A stretch of DNA of 64,000 bases, taken from positions 1 to 64,000 of the forward strand of contig DBXH01000007.1 of the NCBI GenBank assembly GCA_002309335.1. The letters are read 5' to 3'. Of the stretch, positions 16,691 to 26,743 are shown piece after piece; position 1 is the stretch's first letter; each line of letters starts with the position of its first letter. Source of the stretch: Bacteroidales bacterium UBA1217. GTDB lineage: Bacteria; Bacteroidota; Bacteroidia; Bacteroidales; P3. A program made the position numbers and the translations under genes. Under the pieces are notes generated by a model. That model had not been told where the DNA came from. It searched no databases and was given only the letters and a program-made list of their open reading frames with translations.

Positions 16691-17590
16691 ATGAGTAAAA
16701 TAGACAACCTTGTTAGGAGTAAAGGTTACAAAAACTTTATGAGCAAACTGTATGGATGGGGCGCTTCGGCAGTTATTATCGGTGCTCTGTTCAAAATCAA
16801 CCACTGGCCCGGCGCTGTTCCTATGCTGATTCTCGGTATGGGTACTGAGTCGCTCATCTTCTTCCTCTCGGCTTTTGAACCACTTCACATTGAATGGGAC
16901 TGGAGTCTTGTCTATCCCGAACTGGCTGGTATGAAAGGTGACGATGTGGTCGAACCTGACAGCTTGAAGTCGGAAAGCGGTTCCGTTACTGAAGAACTTG
17001 ATAAAATGCTCGCTGAAGCTAAGATTGGCCCCGAACTGGTCGAACGTCTCGGTCAAGGTATGGAGAATCTTGCTAATTCAGCCAACTCGCTCAACAATAT
17101 GACTACTGCTGTTGCAGCTACCGACAAGTTTGTCTCTAATATGGATGTTGCAGCCGAGGCTGTCAACGACCTGTCTGAAGCTTACAAACGTACCACAGAA
17201 TCTATCAATCACGACTTTGAATTGTCTTCGTCTTATTCGGAGAGCCTCAAAGATGCTACAGCTGCTGTCAGTAGCTTGTCATCTATTTACCAAGAAACAG
17301 CTCAGACCCTCCGTACAGGTGACACTTCTTATGTCGACGAACTCAAAAAGATGGCATCAAGCCTTTCTTCTATCAACGCTATGTACGAACTCCAGATGCA
17401 GAACTCCTCTATGCAACTTGAAGCAACCAAGGAGGTCCAGGAGCGTATGCAGAGTATGGTTGCCAACTTCGCAGAGTCTGCTGAAGGCGTGTTGAAGTAC
17501 AAAGAACAGGTGGATGCACTCACGAGAAAAGTTGCCGAACTCAACAACGTTTACGGCAATATGCTCGCTGCTATGCAGACACGCATCTAA
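16691..17590 (+). CDS. gldL: T9SS motor protein GldL/PorL
   Basis: 299 residues. Two transmembrane helices lie in the first 63 residues, with INHWPGA between them and a membrane-embedded glutamate E53 (GMGTESLIFF), the conserved proton-motor residue of this family. A long cytoplasmic helical part follows. GldL surrounds GldM and converts proton-motive force into movement that drives T9SS export. It is followed after 76 nt by gldM. Confidence 0.93.
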   Translation: MSKIDNLVRSKGYKNFMSKLYGWGASAVIIGALFKINHWPGAVPMLILGMGTESLIFFLSAFEPLHIEWDWSLVYPELAGMKGDDVVEPDSLKSESGSVTEELDKMLAEAKIGPELVERLGQGMENLANSANSLNNMTTAVAATDKFVSNMDVAAEAVNDLSEAYKRTTESINHDFELSSSYSESLKDATAAVSSLSSIYQETAQTLRTGDTSYVDELKKMASSLSSINAMYELQMQNSSMQLEATKEVQERMQSMVANFAESAEGVLKYKEQVDALTRKVAELNNVYGNMLAAMQTRI

Positions 17591-17666
17591 AATGCAGAGG
17601 GACCAAAAACCTATCTGTTAAATTTTGGTAGTTCAACAAATGGTAGAATTAATAAAAAGATAGAAT

Positions 17667-19334
17667 ATGGGTGCTACAAATTGCCCGGAGACCCCGAGGC
17701 AAAAGATGATTGCAATGATGTACCTCGTGTACACCGCCCTGCTGGCTCTTAACGTATCCGTCGAGATCTTGAACGGATTCGTTACCGTGGGCGATGCTAT
17801 GAACGAGTCTAATAAAAATATTGAAATACAAATTGCTGAGGCTTACAGTCTCTTTGACCAGGCTTTGGCTGCCGACTCAGTAAAAGCAGTTAAGTATTAC
17901 GATGCTGCTATGACTATCAAAGATTATACGGATTCTCTTAAGAATCTTATTGATGAGGGTCGTTTTGGCTTCCTCTGCTATATGCAGAAAACCGCTGAGG
18001 TTGTAAAGCATAACGCTGACAAGACTACTATTAAACGTAAAATTCCCCTGCAGGATGGCAGCGGCAATTTCCTTTTGGATAGTGCCAGAGTGGCTCTCGA
18101 TTTAGGTGGTCTTTATATTGTCGACAAGAAGGACAATACCGATATGGGTACACACTTCTTCTATGACGAAGGCAAAGGAAAGGCTATCAATATCAAGAAT
18201 GCCATTATTGCCTATAAGGAGAAGGTTATGAAGATTTTCCAGGATACCAATATCACCCATGACACAATCGATGTCAACTTCGGTATGGATGTTGAAAGTG
18301 AATTCTGGAGCTCTCACGCCGGCCGTATGGTCAGTTGGGAGGAATACAACTTTGACGGTGCCATCGCTATTGCCGATATCGTCTGCTTGTCACGTATGAA
18401 ATCTGAGTTGATGAATGCCGAATATGACGCAATCAAGAAACTGTTCGGTATGATTGGCAAGGATGACTTCAAATTCGACCAGGTCGCTGCTATTTGCCGT
18501 CCGACATCAAGCTATGTTATCCAGGGAGGCAAGTATGAAATGAAGGTTAACGTTGGTGCTTACGACTCTAAACGTGAGTTCCGTGCCATCATCAACGGCG
18601 CTGAATACAAGAGCGGTCCTGACGGCTCTATCACCTATACCGCTGGTGCTGCCGCTCCTGGTGAACGCAAGGTCCACGGTGTGGTGTATATGGTGAAGGA
18701 TGGCGAGGAAAAGGAATATCCGTTCGACGAGAGCTATTTCGTCGCTGCTCCTGTGGCTGTGACTGAACTTGTTAAGATGAACGTCGTCTATGCCGGTATC
18801 GACAACCCTGTTTCGATAGGTGTCCCGGGCGTGGCTTCTAAGGATGTTATTCCTTCAATCACTACTGGTAATGCCACTATCGTAAAGGATGCCGGTGAAG
18901 GTAATTATATCATCAAACCTACTAAGATTGGTAAGATGACTTTGAATGTCAGCGCTAAGATTGAGGGTCAGACCAAGAATATGGGCTCGAAAGAAATTCG
19001 TATCAAACGTATCCCGAAACCATCGCTGCGTATCGGTAGCTTCAAGAGCGGTGACCAAGTGTCTAAGGCTGAGATTACTGCCAACCCAGTACTCCGTGCT
19101 TCGATGGAGGACTTCGACTTCCAGATTCCTGCTTTGAAAATCAATACCTTTACATTTAACGTTCAGGGTTCTGGCGCGCTCGACCTCAATGGTACTGGCA
19201 ACCGTCTGACACCTGAAATGATTAGCCGAATCAACAATGCCAAACGTGGTCAAAAAGTATACATTACCGATGTGACCGTGAAGACCCCCGACGGTGCTAC
19301 ACACTCATTGGATTGTACATTACGCTTGAAATAA
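17667..19334 (+). CDS. gldM: T9SS motor shaft protein GldM/PorM
   Basis: 555 residues, somewhat longer than the typical 510-520. One N-terminal transmembrane helix follows the conserved CPETPRQKMI (R11); the remainder is periplasmic and would form the four stacked domains D1-D4. GldM dimers cross the periplasm and link the GldL motor to the GldK/GldN ring. It lies 17 nt before gldN. Confidence 0.93.
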   Translation: MGATNCPETPRQKMIAMMYLVYTALLALNVSVEILNGFVTVGDAMNESNKNIEIQIAEAYSLFDQALAADSVKAVKYYDAAMTIKDYTDSLKNLIDEGRFGFLCYMQKTAEVVKHNADKTTIKRKIPLQDGSGNFLLDSARVALDLGGLYIVDKKDNTDMGTHFFYDEGKGKAINIKNAIIAYKEKVMKIFQDTNITHDTIDVNFGMDVESEFWSSHAGRMVSWEEYNFDGAIAIADIVCLSRMKSELMNAEYDAIKKLFGMIGKDDFKFDQVAAICRPTSSYVIQGGKYEMKVNVGAYDSKREFRAIINGAEYKSGPDGSITYTAGAAAPGERKVHGVVYMVKDGEEKEYPFDESYFVAAPVAVTELVKMNVVYAGIDNPVSIGVPGVASKDVIPSITTGNATIVKDAGEGNYIIKPTKIGKMTLNVSAKIEGQTKNMGSKEIRIKRIPKPSLRIGSFKSGDQVSKAEITANPVLRASMEDFDFQIPALKINTFTFNVQGSGALDLNGTGNRLTPEMISRINNAKRGQKVYITDVTVKTPDGATHSLDCTLRLK

Positions 19335-19351
19335 CATAAAAATTACATACA

Positions 19352-20236
19352 ATGAAGAAATTATTGTTTAGCTTAGGACTTATCTTCTTTATGGCAGGCG
19401 CTTTCACAGCCAATGCCCAGAGTATCATTGATGCTGAAGAAGACCATAATTTCAACGACTTCTACAAGAGAGACCAAGTCAAAGGACGTGAGGCTATGCC
19501 GTACGCTTTCCTTCGCGAGTCTGATGTGGTTTGGGAGCACGCTGTGTGGAGAACTATCGATTTCCGTGAGAAATTCAACCAGTTCTTCTATTTCCCGATC
19601 GACCCGACTAAGAACACTCAAGGTCGCGTCAGCTTGACCACAGCTATTATGGACGCATTGAGAAATGGTGATATTGAGGTTTTCAAAGAAGATGACCTGA
19701 CAACTCCTTTCACTTATGAGGAGATGATGAGCCAGCTCACCCGCAGTTACAACTTCCACATTGCAGAATATGACGAGTGGGGTGATGAAACTGAAGGTCG
19801 TGATACTATGATTACCGAGGAATTTAAGCCCGAAGAGGTTTATTCTGCCCGTATCAAGGAATATTGGTACATCGACAAACAGGATACTCGTCAGAAAGTC
19901 CGCATCACAGGTCTGACTCTTGTCTACAACTATTGCAAGGATCGTGATGGTGAGCGTGTTTGCGACAATGTGGAGATGTTCTGGGTTCCTATGAATGATA
20001 TGCGTGTCCGCAATGCTCTTGTCAAAGTTCTTGCATACGACGAGCATAACTCGCACGCTGAGCGCTCTTACGATGATATCTTCATTGACCGTTATTTCGA
20101 CAGTTTCTGCTATCGCGAGACCAATGTTATGAATCGTCCGATATCTGCTTATCTTACTGGCACCGATGCCATCCTTGAGTCGCAGGCTATAGAGGCCGAA
20201 ATTTTCGACATTGAATCCGATATGTGGGAATACTAA
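19352..20236 (+). CDS. gldN: T9SS ring protein GldN/PorN
   Basis: 294 residues. A signal peptide ends TANAQ and is followed by the family signature LRESDVVWEHAVWRTIDFRE and a conserved end SDMWEY. GldN forms the periplasmic ring together with the lipoprotein GldK. It is the last gene of the core operon and is followed by a terminator-like hairpin. Confidence 0.94.
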   Translation: MKKLLFSLGLIFFMAGAFTANAQSIIDAEEDHNFNDFYKRDQVKGREAMPYAFLRESDVVWEHAVWRTIDFREKFNQFFYFPIDPTKNTQGRVSLTTAIMDALRNGDIEVFKEDDLTTPFTYEEMMSQLTRSYNFHIAEYDEWGDETEGRDTMITEEFKPEEVYSARIKEYWYIDKQDTRQKVRITGLTLVYNYCKDRDGERVCDNVEMFWVPMNDMRVRNALVKVLAYDEHNSHAERSYDDIFIDRYFDSFCYRETNVMNRPISAYLTGTDAILESQAIEAEIFDIESDMWEY

Positions 20237-20261
20237 TCGTTAATTAGATAATTCAAACATT

Positions 20262-20294
20262 GAGAGTCAAGGGTCTATGCGACTCTTGGCTCTC
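20262..20294 (+). terminator. Terminator or attenuator between gldN and its paralogue
   Basis: A 10-bp stem (GAGAGTCAAG / CTTGGCTCTC, one G-U) is followed by GTTGTTTTT. It would end or reduce transcription before the second gldN copy. Confidence 0.65.
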
Positions 20295-20314
20295 GTTGTT
20301 TTTCCAATCTCTCT

Positions 20315-21175
20315 TTGATGAAATTCCGTACCTGTCTCATTCTTATGATGTCTATTGCATCAACTCTCGCAGCTCAGACTATAGAGAGCGAAGACAGGCA
20401 TTTCTATACTCGTCACACGGCACAGGAGCGTGAAGCGTATGTGTTCCCGTTTTTGCGTGAAAGCGATGTGGTATGGGAACAATTTGTTTGGCGGACAATT
20501 GATTTTAGGGAAAAGTTTAACCATTTCTTCTATTATCCGGTTGAACGCAAAGGCGTTGAAGGTCGCAAAAACTTCGCTTATGTGATATGGGATGCTGTTG
20601 TTTCTGGCGATATTCCTATCTATGAGGACGATGAAATGAAAATTCCTCTCGATAATTCTATGTTCGTCGAACAGTTTACCAAAGCTGATACCATAATTCT
20701 CGAGATTGTGGATGACGACGAGAATTATGAATACAAGACAGTGCTTGTTCCAAAGGAGTTTAATTCTGAAGAGATGCTTCAGATTAGACTGAAAGAATCT
20801 TGGTATATAGATAAGCAGATTACAGAACAGAATGTTCGTGTGCTTGGTTTATGCCTTACAAAGGAATTGTTTAAGGAGCACGATGGCGACCTTGATTATA
20901 TCGGCACAGCTGAAATGTTTTGGGTCCCTGTGCAGTCGCCTCAGGTACGCCGTTTAATGGCGCGAAATGAAGCCACGTGGCAACAGAATATTGCAGACCA
21001 GCCTTCGTGGGAGTATGTTTTCATTAACCGGATGTTCAATAGCTACATAACGCGCATATCTAATCGTTTCAATCGGAGCATACTGGATTATCTAACCGGA
21101 ACTGAAGCAATATGGGAGTCGGAACGTATTGAGTCCGAACTACTTGATATTAGTCAGGATATGTGGGAATACTAA
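20315..21175 (+). CDS. Second GldN/PorN-like protein (tandem paralogue)
   Basis: 286 residues, clearly homologous to the preceding gldN along the whole length: signal peptide to TLAAQ, FLRESDVVWEQFVWRTIDFRE, KESWYIDKQ, EMFWVPV and the end SQDMWEY. The middle and C-terminal thirds have diverged strongly. It may form an alternative or mixed GldK/GldN ring. Its stop codon overlaps the convergent rluD stop. One gldN per locus is usual, so the extra copy is notable. Confidence 0.88.
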   Translation: MMKFRTCLILMMSIASTLAAQTIESEDRHFYTRHTAQEREAYVFPFLRESDVVWEQFVWRTIDFREKFNHFFYYPVERKGVEGRKNFAYVIWDAVVSGDIPIYEDDEMKIPLDNSMFVEQFTKADTIILEIVDDDENYEYKTVLVPKEFNSEEMLQIRLKESWYIDKQITEQNVRVLGLCLTKELFKEHDGDLDYIGTAEMFWVPVQSPQVRRLMARNEATWQQNIADQPSWEYVFINRMFNSYITRISNRFNRSILDYLTGTEAIWESERIESELLDISQDMWEY

Positions 21176-22245
21176 TCTCCGCTTTTTAGAGATACAGCGT
21201 ACTTACGCCATTTTTCGACCACTGATGACATATCTTCTGGCAATGGTGACTCGAAATGCATTTGTTGGTGTGTGGTAGGGTGCTCAAAACCGAGTATGAG
21301 TGCGTGCAACGCCTGACGGGGTAATAGTTGAAAGCAGTTGGTGATAAATTGTTTGTATTTTGAAAATGTAGTCCCTTTCAAGATCTGGTCACCTCCATAC
21401 ATCGCATCGTTGAACAGTGGATGTCCTATGTGTTTCAGATGCGCTCTGATTTGATGCGTACGACCAGTCTCAAGCACGCATTCAATAAGTGTCACATATC
21501 CAAATCGCTCAATTACTTTCCAATGTGTTACGGCGTGTTTGCCCACAGCGGGATTGTCATAAACAGCCATTACTCTGCGGTCTTTCTGCGAACGAGCCAG
21601 GTTGCCGTCTATCGTTCCTTCGTCGCTGTCAAAGTCTCCCCAAACTAGTGCATTGTATTTTCTTTCAATGGTATGTTCAAAGAACTGTTTGGCAAGGTGT
21701 ATTTGCGCATCTTCATTTTTTGCTATTAGCAGTAGCCCGGAGGTGTCTTTATCAATGCGGTGCACAAGGAATGGTGTAATAGGATTGCCGTCTTTACCCT
21801 TTTTGCCGTCATAATAATATGCTAAAGCGTTGAGCAGTGTACCGGTAAAGTTACCATATCCCGGGTGTACTACCAGTCCTGCCTGCTTGTCAACAATAAG
21901 CACGTCGTCATCCTCATATACAATTGTAAAAGGTATATTTTCAGGCACTATTTCTGTCTCGCGTGGAGGAGTGGGGAGGAGGACGGTTATTGTGTCTAAT
22001 GGCTTGATTTTATAGTTCGACTTGGTCGGTTTGCCGTTAACCAAAATACACGACGCTTTGGCTGCGGCCTGCACTTTTGTGCGCGACACACCTTCAATAC
22101 GCATCTGTAGATATTTGTCAATACGCATTGTTTCCTGACCTTTGTCAACTACAAATCTATAGTTCTCAAAAAGTTCCTGCTCTTCGTTTTCCGCTGTGCT
22201 TTGAATATTATCGTCGTCGTTGTATTCTGTCATTGTCAATTGCAT
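21172..22245 (-). CDS. rluD: RluA/RluD-family 23S rRNA pseudouridine synthase
   Basis: 357 residues. An S4 RNA-binding domain (about 38-85, RIDKYLQMRIEGVSRTKVQ) is followed by the pseudouridine synthase domain with the catalytic HRIDKDTSGLL motif. The RxHQIRxHL block (GRTHQIRAHLKHIGHP) is present. RluD modifies helix 69 of 23S rRNA. The ATG at 22245 overlaps the upstream gene by 10 nt; the next ATG (22233) is an alternative start. The PASTA-protein and rluD neighbourhood is common in Bacteroidota. Confidence 0.9.
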   Translation of the reverse strand: MQLTMTEYNDDDNIQSTAENEEQELFENYRFVVDKGQETMRIDKYLQMRIEGVSRTKVQAAAKASCILVNGKPTKSNYKIKPLDTITVLLPTPPRETEIVPENIPFTIVYEDDDVLIVDKQAGLVVHPGYGNFTGTLLNALAYYYDGKKGKDGNPITPFLVHRIDKDTSGLLLIAKNEDAQIHLAKQFFEHTIERKYNALVWGDFDSDEGTIDGNLARSQKDRRVMAVYDNPAVGKHAVTHWKVIERFGYVTLIECVLETGRTHQIRAHLKHIGHPLFNDAMYGGDQILKGTTFSKYKQFITNCFQLLPRQALHALILGFEHPTTHQQMHFESPLPEDMSSVVEKWRKYAVSLKSGD

Positions 22246-24146
22246 TTAATCAATTTTTTAAGGCCCTGTCTGCCTTTTGCAGGATTGGAAACCTTAAGCA
22301 GGTAAACACCTTTCGCCAATCCGCTGATATCTATCATTGTCTCGTATGCACCGTGCCAAACCATCCGGCCTTGCATATCATATATCATTATTTCAATTCC
22401 GTTTGCAAACTCGGAATCAATTTGTATATTCAAATAGTTGTTCGATGGATTGGGATATATATGGAAATCAAATTCCTGTTTTGCTGTCATTGTTTCAACC
22501 AGTGCTGACTCTCCAAATGCCGGTCGCATCATTATCGACCCTTTCAGTATGCTTTGCATCCAATCGTTTCCGGTTCGGTAGAAAGTATACTGGCGCGAAT
22601 CAACGCTTCGGTCAAAACCAAGATTGATATAGTCGTTCGAAAGCTGCTCAAATCCAATAAAGACACTGCTGTCAACTATTACAGGCGATGTAAGTCGATA
22701 TCTATGAAAACGGTTCATCCCGTCAAATTCGGGCATCATCTTTTCTTCTTCTTTGTATATCAATGTCGATGGCAGCCCGTTATCGCAATCCCATACGCAT
22801 AGCCTGAATTGTACGTTTTCGTTTTCACCGTTTCGAGTCCTGTTGAAATACAAATCAACGGCTGTAAGAGTGTCTTGAGTGTTAAGGTCAAACCTATATG
22901 CAAGCCATTGTTTTCCACCGGTCGAGGTAAGCCCGTATCCATTTTCAGGCACACCGTCGTCGTATGCATAATAATCGCCAAACACCTGCGTGAAAGTCAT
23001 TGTGTCATTGCTGCTGTGATAGTCACCACCAACGCCCTCCTTCACCGTATGTACTATCTTGTAGCTTCTTTGTGTGGAGGATTCAGGGAATTGGAAATTA
23101 ACCGGAGGGTTGCTATGCACAGCCACCTCTTGATATTTGCCGTCGGGATAGAATGATACAATGTTTTCATATCCACCGTCATACGAGGCTGTCTGTTGTC
23201 CATTGGTGTCGTATACTTGATAAGAGTATGTCGATGCAAGTGTCTGATTGTATCTGTTCACTATCGTAACCTGCAGGTTGTTCTCCATATCACTTGTCCT
23301 GTATTGTCGTGCAGGCATTGCCTGATATCTTTTCAGCATCGAGGGCGCTTTTTCTACAAAAGCAATATCACGAAACATCGAGTCACCTGTAGTGCGGTTC
23401 CAGTTAATATACACATAATCAATATTCCAGTGGTCGCAGTTGCCGGCTATTCCACTTTTAGGGTTCGGGTCGAGACTTGCGTAGTTGCGGAAACGGAATC
23501 TGAAATACTTGTTCAGATAGCGTGTATCGTCTACCTTGATACTCACATATTTCCAAGGCCAGCGAGTCAATGTTCCGGTTGTGTCGGCATTGTGTCCGCT
23601 CATAGCCCACACCACATTCCATCGGTCTTCATTGTAATCGTAGAAATCAACAAAGAGTGAATCATTTGTCGACGGCGCCTCGCCTACCAGCTCCCATTGA
23701 TATCCATACCAGCCGCCAGGGAGATAGTAAAAACTAAGTATTATTGAATCTGCCGGCGTCAGGCGACGTTGGTAATTCTTTGTCAATGAGTCCAGTCTGA
23801 CAATCTGCGACGCCATTGTATCGGCCGAAAACAGGTTGGTCGAGGCCTGAGGATAGAGGTTGCCGTTGGCGTCCAGCGCATCAAGTGTCGCCATACCTAT
23901 TGTCGGTGGCTGTGGGGCAAAGTCTTTGTTTACAAATGCTTGAGAATTAAGCCACCGCTTCGCATCGGGCAGACCTTCATAGTCGGCAAAGTCGTCGAAA
24001 AACGGTAACTCTAGTATTGCTGTGTCAGTACTCTTGGCCGCTGTCGGAATATTTGCCGACGACAGCGGTGTCAGCACCTCCTGGGCGTATCCAGACCAGC
24101 AGCAACACACAAATAAAGATAATATGTATAGTACTCTTGCTTTCAA
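22236..24146 (-). CDS. T9SS-exported protein of unknown function
   Basis: 636 residues. A signal peptide (to SGYAQ) is followed by about 520 residues rich in Tyr, Trp and Asp without a domain I recognise, then a T9SS type A sorting domain (FHIYPNPSNNYLNIQI, MIYDMQGRMVWHG, LAKGVYLLKVSN). It is therefore secreted or bound to the surface. It lies between the PASTA gene (9-nt gap) and rluD in one minus-strand unit, so it is probably cotranscribed with them. Confidence 0.85.
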   Translation of the reverse strand: MKARVLYILSLFVCCCWSGYAQEVLTPLSSANIPTAAKSTDTAILELPFFDDFADYEGLPDAKRWLNSQAFVNKDFAPQPPTIGMATLDALDANGNLYPQASTNLFSADTMASQIVRLDSLTKNYQRRLTPADSIILSFYYLPGGWYGYQWELVGEAPSTNDSLFVDFYDYNEDRWNVVWAMSGHNADTTGTLTRWPWKYVSIKVDDTRYLNKYFRFRFRNYASLDPNPKSGIAGNCDHWNIDYVYINWNRTTGDSMFRDIAFVEKAPSMLKRYQAMPARQYRTSDMENNLQVTIVNRYNQTLASTYSYQVYDTNGQQTASYDGGYENIVSFYPDGKYQEVAVHSNPPVNFQFPESSTQRSYKIVHTVKEGVGGDYHSSNDTMTFTQVFGDYYAYDDGVPENGYGLTSTGGKQWLAYRFDLNTQDTLTAVDLYFNRTRNGENENVQFRLCVWDCDNGLPSTLIYKEEEKMMPEFDGMNRFHRYRLTSPVIVDSSVFIGFEQLSNDYINLGFDRSVDSRQYTFYRTGNDWMQSILKGSIMMRPAFGESALVETMTAKQEFDFHIYPNPSNNYLNIQIDSEFANGIEIMIYDMQGRMVWHGAYETMIDISGLAKGVYLLKVSNPAKGRQGLKKLIKCN

Positions 24147-24155
24147 AATTCAATA

Positions 24156-25043
24156 TTAAAATTCATCCAAACCAGTCAAACCATAGGGATTGTTTGACGG
24201 GGCGCCTTCATCGCCCGATTCGTAAAGGGCGCGGATCGAGTCTTCCATTTGGCGTTGCCTCATCCGTTCCAGTTCTTCCATCGCCACAACTGATTTGTCG
24301 CAGTACCACAAGTCTATTCTTGTGCCGTATGCGGCGTCGTTGCGTCCGCTGTATTCGGGAAGCTGTTTGTAAACGATGGCGTGACTCATATCGGTAATCC
24401 CATCATAGTGCTCTGCACCAACGTTTAGCGAAGCCGAAAGAATAGTGCTTCGCGCCTTGGTGGGTGACATACCGACCAGATATGGAGTTATGCTCATACC
24501 GCTGCCGGAGCCGCGTCCAACCACCAAGTCCACCATTGCGCCTTTCTCCAGCCGTCGACCTTCGTTGACCGTGCGTCCCTTGTATTTCTGTTCCAAAACT
24601 ACGTGGTGTGGGTCGTCGATAAAAATCAGTTTGCCTCCGTGCAGGCCCACATTTTCCAGTTGGGATATAGCGTGGCGTACCGACAGCGAGCGCAGGTCGG
24701 GCACAATGGCGTTGTCAGGCACGTACGATGTTACTGTCAGATAAATCTTGCGGCCGGTCTTAATCAAAGAACCCGAGTCGGGGTCCTGACGCAGTATGTA
24801 TCCGCCCTTGTGGTTCGGCTGATAAATAGAGTCGATAATCACATATTGCAACTCCAAACCGTCGTCGGTGGATAACTCATTCACATACTGTCCTACTACG
24901 TAAGGTGTCTTATATTCTTGACCTACACGGCCATAGTGTTTCAATACTATGAAGACAAGCACCAAGATTAACAGCGAGACGCCTATCGCCAACAATGCGT
25001 GCAGCGCCCAAGGGTGATTCTGAAAAAAGCCTTTCTTGCTCAT
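24156..25043 (-). CDS. Membrane-anchored PASTA-domain protein
   Basis: 295 residues from the ATG at MSKKGFF; the ATG nine codons earlier is less likely. One transmembrane helix (about residues 12-35) is followed by three PASTA-type units with typical VPDLRSLSVRHAISQLENVG and TPYLVGMSPTKARSTI segments. There is no kinase or transpeptidase domain. PASTA domains bind muropeptides or glycan in other phyla; in Bacteroidota this stand-alone form is common next to rluD. The role is probably at the cell wall, but unproven. Confidence 0.85.
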   Translation of the reverse strand: MSKKGFFQNHPWALHALLAIGVSLLILVLVFIVLKHYGRVGQEYKTPYVVGQYVNELSTDDGLELQYVIIDSIYQPNHKGGYILRQDPDSGSLIKTGRKIYLTVTSYVPDNAIVPDLRSLSVRHAISQLENVGLHGGKLIFIDDPHHVVLEQKYKGRTVNEGRRLEKGAMVDLVVGRGSGSGMSITPYLVGMSPTKARSTILSASLNVGAEHYDGITDMSHAIVYKQLPEYSGRNDAAYGTRIDLWYCDKSVVAMEELERMRQRQMEDSIRALYESGDEGAPSNNPYGLTGLDEF

Positions 25044-25092
25044 AATCTGTTGATATGTTGATGTAACCAATTATACGTAACGCAAATCCCCC

Positions 25093-26424
25093 TTATTTAT
25101 TGTCCACCACTTCGCCTATCAATGTCGCCGAGGTGCATCGCGTCACGCGAACCGTTGTGTATTGTCCTGGTTGCAGCTCTCCGCGGTCGAAGACAATCAC
25201 CTTGTTCTGGCTGTTTCGACCGAAAAGTTGCTGCTCAGAACGGTGTGAAACTCCCTCAATCAGAACTTCATAGGTTCGGTCTATCTCTTTCTGGTTGTTC
25301 TCAAGCGCAATCTGCCCTTGCAAGGCGATGATCTCTTCCAGCCTTCTCGTCTTAACGACATCGGGTACATCGTCGCTCAGGTGCTTGGCGGCATAGGTAT
25401 TCGGACGCATCGAGAACTTGAACATATAGGCGTAATCATACCTCACTTTGCGGAACATCTCAAGCGTATCCTGATGGTCCTCTTCTGTTTCGGTGCAGAA
25501 GCCAGCTATCACGTCAGTCGTTATGCTGCACTCGGGCAGATATTTGCGTATCGCTTCGATGCGGTTCAGATACCACTCAGGAGTGTAGTGGCGGTTCATA
25601 AGCTTCAGCATACGCTCGCTGCCAGACTGAACAGGCAGGTGGATGCATTTGCAGATGTTGTCGTATTGAGCCATCACCTGTAACAAATCGTCACTCAAGT
25701 CCTTCGGATGCGATGTGGCGAAACGCACGCGCAGCAACGGGCTCACCTCAGCCACCCGGGCCATCAGCAGGGGAAATTCCACCTCACCGCCGTCGCATTG
25801 CCAGCGGTAGCTGTTCACGTTCTGGCCGAGCAAAGTAACCTCGCGGTAGCCTTTCTCAAAGAGTTCACGTGCTTCGTTTACAATGGTTTGCGGATCGCGG
25901 CTTCGTTCACGCCCGCGTGTGTAAGGAACCACACAATAGGCACAGTAGTTCTGGCATCCGCGCATAATGCTGATATAGGCGGTTATGCCGTTCGAGTCAT
26001 ATCTAACGGGCTCGATGTCGGCGTATGTCTCGGTGGTGCTCAGCAGGGTTTCGGCCAGCTTCTCGTCGCCGTTTATATTCTGCAGCATTTCAGGCAGTTT
26101 GCGGTAGGCGTCAGGACCAACGATAAACGACACATTATCTTCCTCTTCCATAAGTTGTTTCTGCAGGCGCTCGGCCATACAGCCGAGGATGCCAATCTTC
26201 ACCCATTGGCGTTGGCGCTGCAGCGCCTTGAGTTCGTGAAGGCGTTTGCGTATGCGTTGCTCAGCGTTATCGCGAATGGCGCAGGTGTTGATGAGTATAT
26301 AGTCGGCATCAGAAATATCCTTCGTTACCTCATAGTCGGCTTTTGTCAGGATGGATGCAACGATTTCGCTGTCCGCAAAGTTCATCTGACAGCCGTATGT
26401 TTCTATATATAACTTGTTTTTCAA
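25093..26424 (-). CDS. miaB: tRNA-2-methylthio-N6-dimethylallyladenosine synthase MiaB
   Basis: 443 residues in the three-domain layout of methylthiotransferases: an N-terminal UPF0004 domain (YIETYGCQMNFADSE with C12), a radical-SAM core with CQNYCAYCVVPYTRG, and a C-terminal TRAM domain. It adds a 2-methylthio group to i6A37 of tRNAs that read UNN codons. Full length. A perfect promoter lies at 26461-26491. Confidence 0.95.
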   Translation of the reverse strand: MKNKLYIETYGCQMNFADSEIVASILTKADYEVTKDISDADYILINTCAIRDNAEQRIRKRLHELKALQRQRQWVKIGILGCMAERLQKQLMEEEDNVSFIVGPDAYRKLPEMLQNINGDEKLAETLLSTTETYADIEPVRYDSNGITAYISIMRGCQNYCAYCVVPYTRGRERSRDPQTIVNEARELFEKGYREVTLLGQNVNSYRWQCDGGEVEFPLLMARVAEVSPLLRVRFATSHPKDLSDDLLQVMAQYDNICKCIHLPVQSGSERMLKLMNRHYTPEWYLNRIEAIRKYLPECSITTDVIAGFCTETEEDHQDTLEMFRKVRYDYAYMFKFSMRPNTYAAKHLSDDVPDVVKTRRLEEIIALQGQIALENNQKEIDRTYEVLIEGVSHRSEQQLFGRNSQNKVIVFDRGELQPGQYTTVRVTRCTSATLIGEVVDNK

Positions 26425-26460
26425 TGCTTTGACGTTTCAAATAGTTCTATTATAAAAATG

Positions 26461-26491
26461 CAAAAATACAAAAAAAGCTTTAGACGGCAAA
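26461..26491 (-). promoter_or_regulatory. Promoter of miaB
   Basis: On the minus strand, TTTG (26491-26488), exactly 19 nt, then TATTTTTG (26468-26461), full match to the Bacteroidota consensus. Confidence 0.7.
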
Positions 26492-26621
26492 ATCAACAAA
26501 AATTAGCTACGCAGTCAAACCTGCGGTGCCTCTGTTCTTTTCAGAAATTCAAACTTTTGAAATTTTAATTATCTTCCAAAATGGCAGATTTGTTTTTCGG
26601 GTAATTTGAAACTACAGGGAT

Positions 26622-26653
26622 AAAAAAAACTCTCCCGACGGAGAGTTTTTTTG
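26622..26653 (-). terminator. Terminator of tRNA-Gln(TTG)
   Basis: A 7-bp GC-rich stem (ACTCTCC 26629-26635 with GGAGAGT 26640-26646), lengthened by A/T pairs, is followed on the minus strand by a U run of 8. Confidence 0.85.
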
Positions 26654-26724
26654 TTGTCCTACCAGGATTCGAACCTAGACAAGCAGAACCAAAATCTGAT
26701 GTGCTACCATTACACCATAGGACA
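26654..26724 (-). tRNA. tRNA-Gln (anticodon TTG)
   Basis: 71 nt without CCA. The acceptor stem is TGTCCTA/TAGGACA, the T arm is GGTTCGAATCC and the anticodon loop is TTTTGGT with TTG at 34-36. It differs from the tRNA-Gln(CTG) at 50246-50316 mainly in the anticodon arm. Confidence 0.95.
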
Positions 26725-26743
26725 ATCCTTGATTTTGAGGGTG

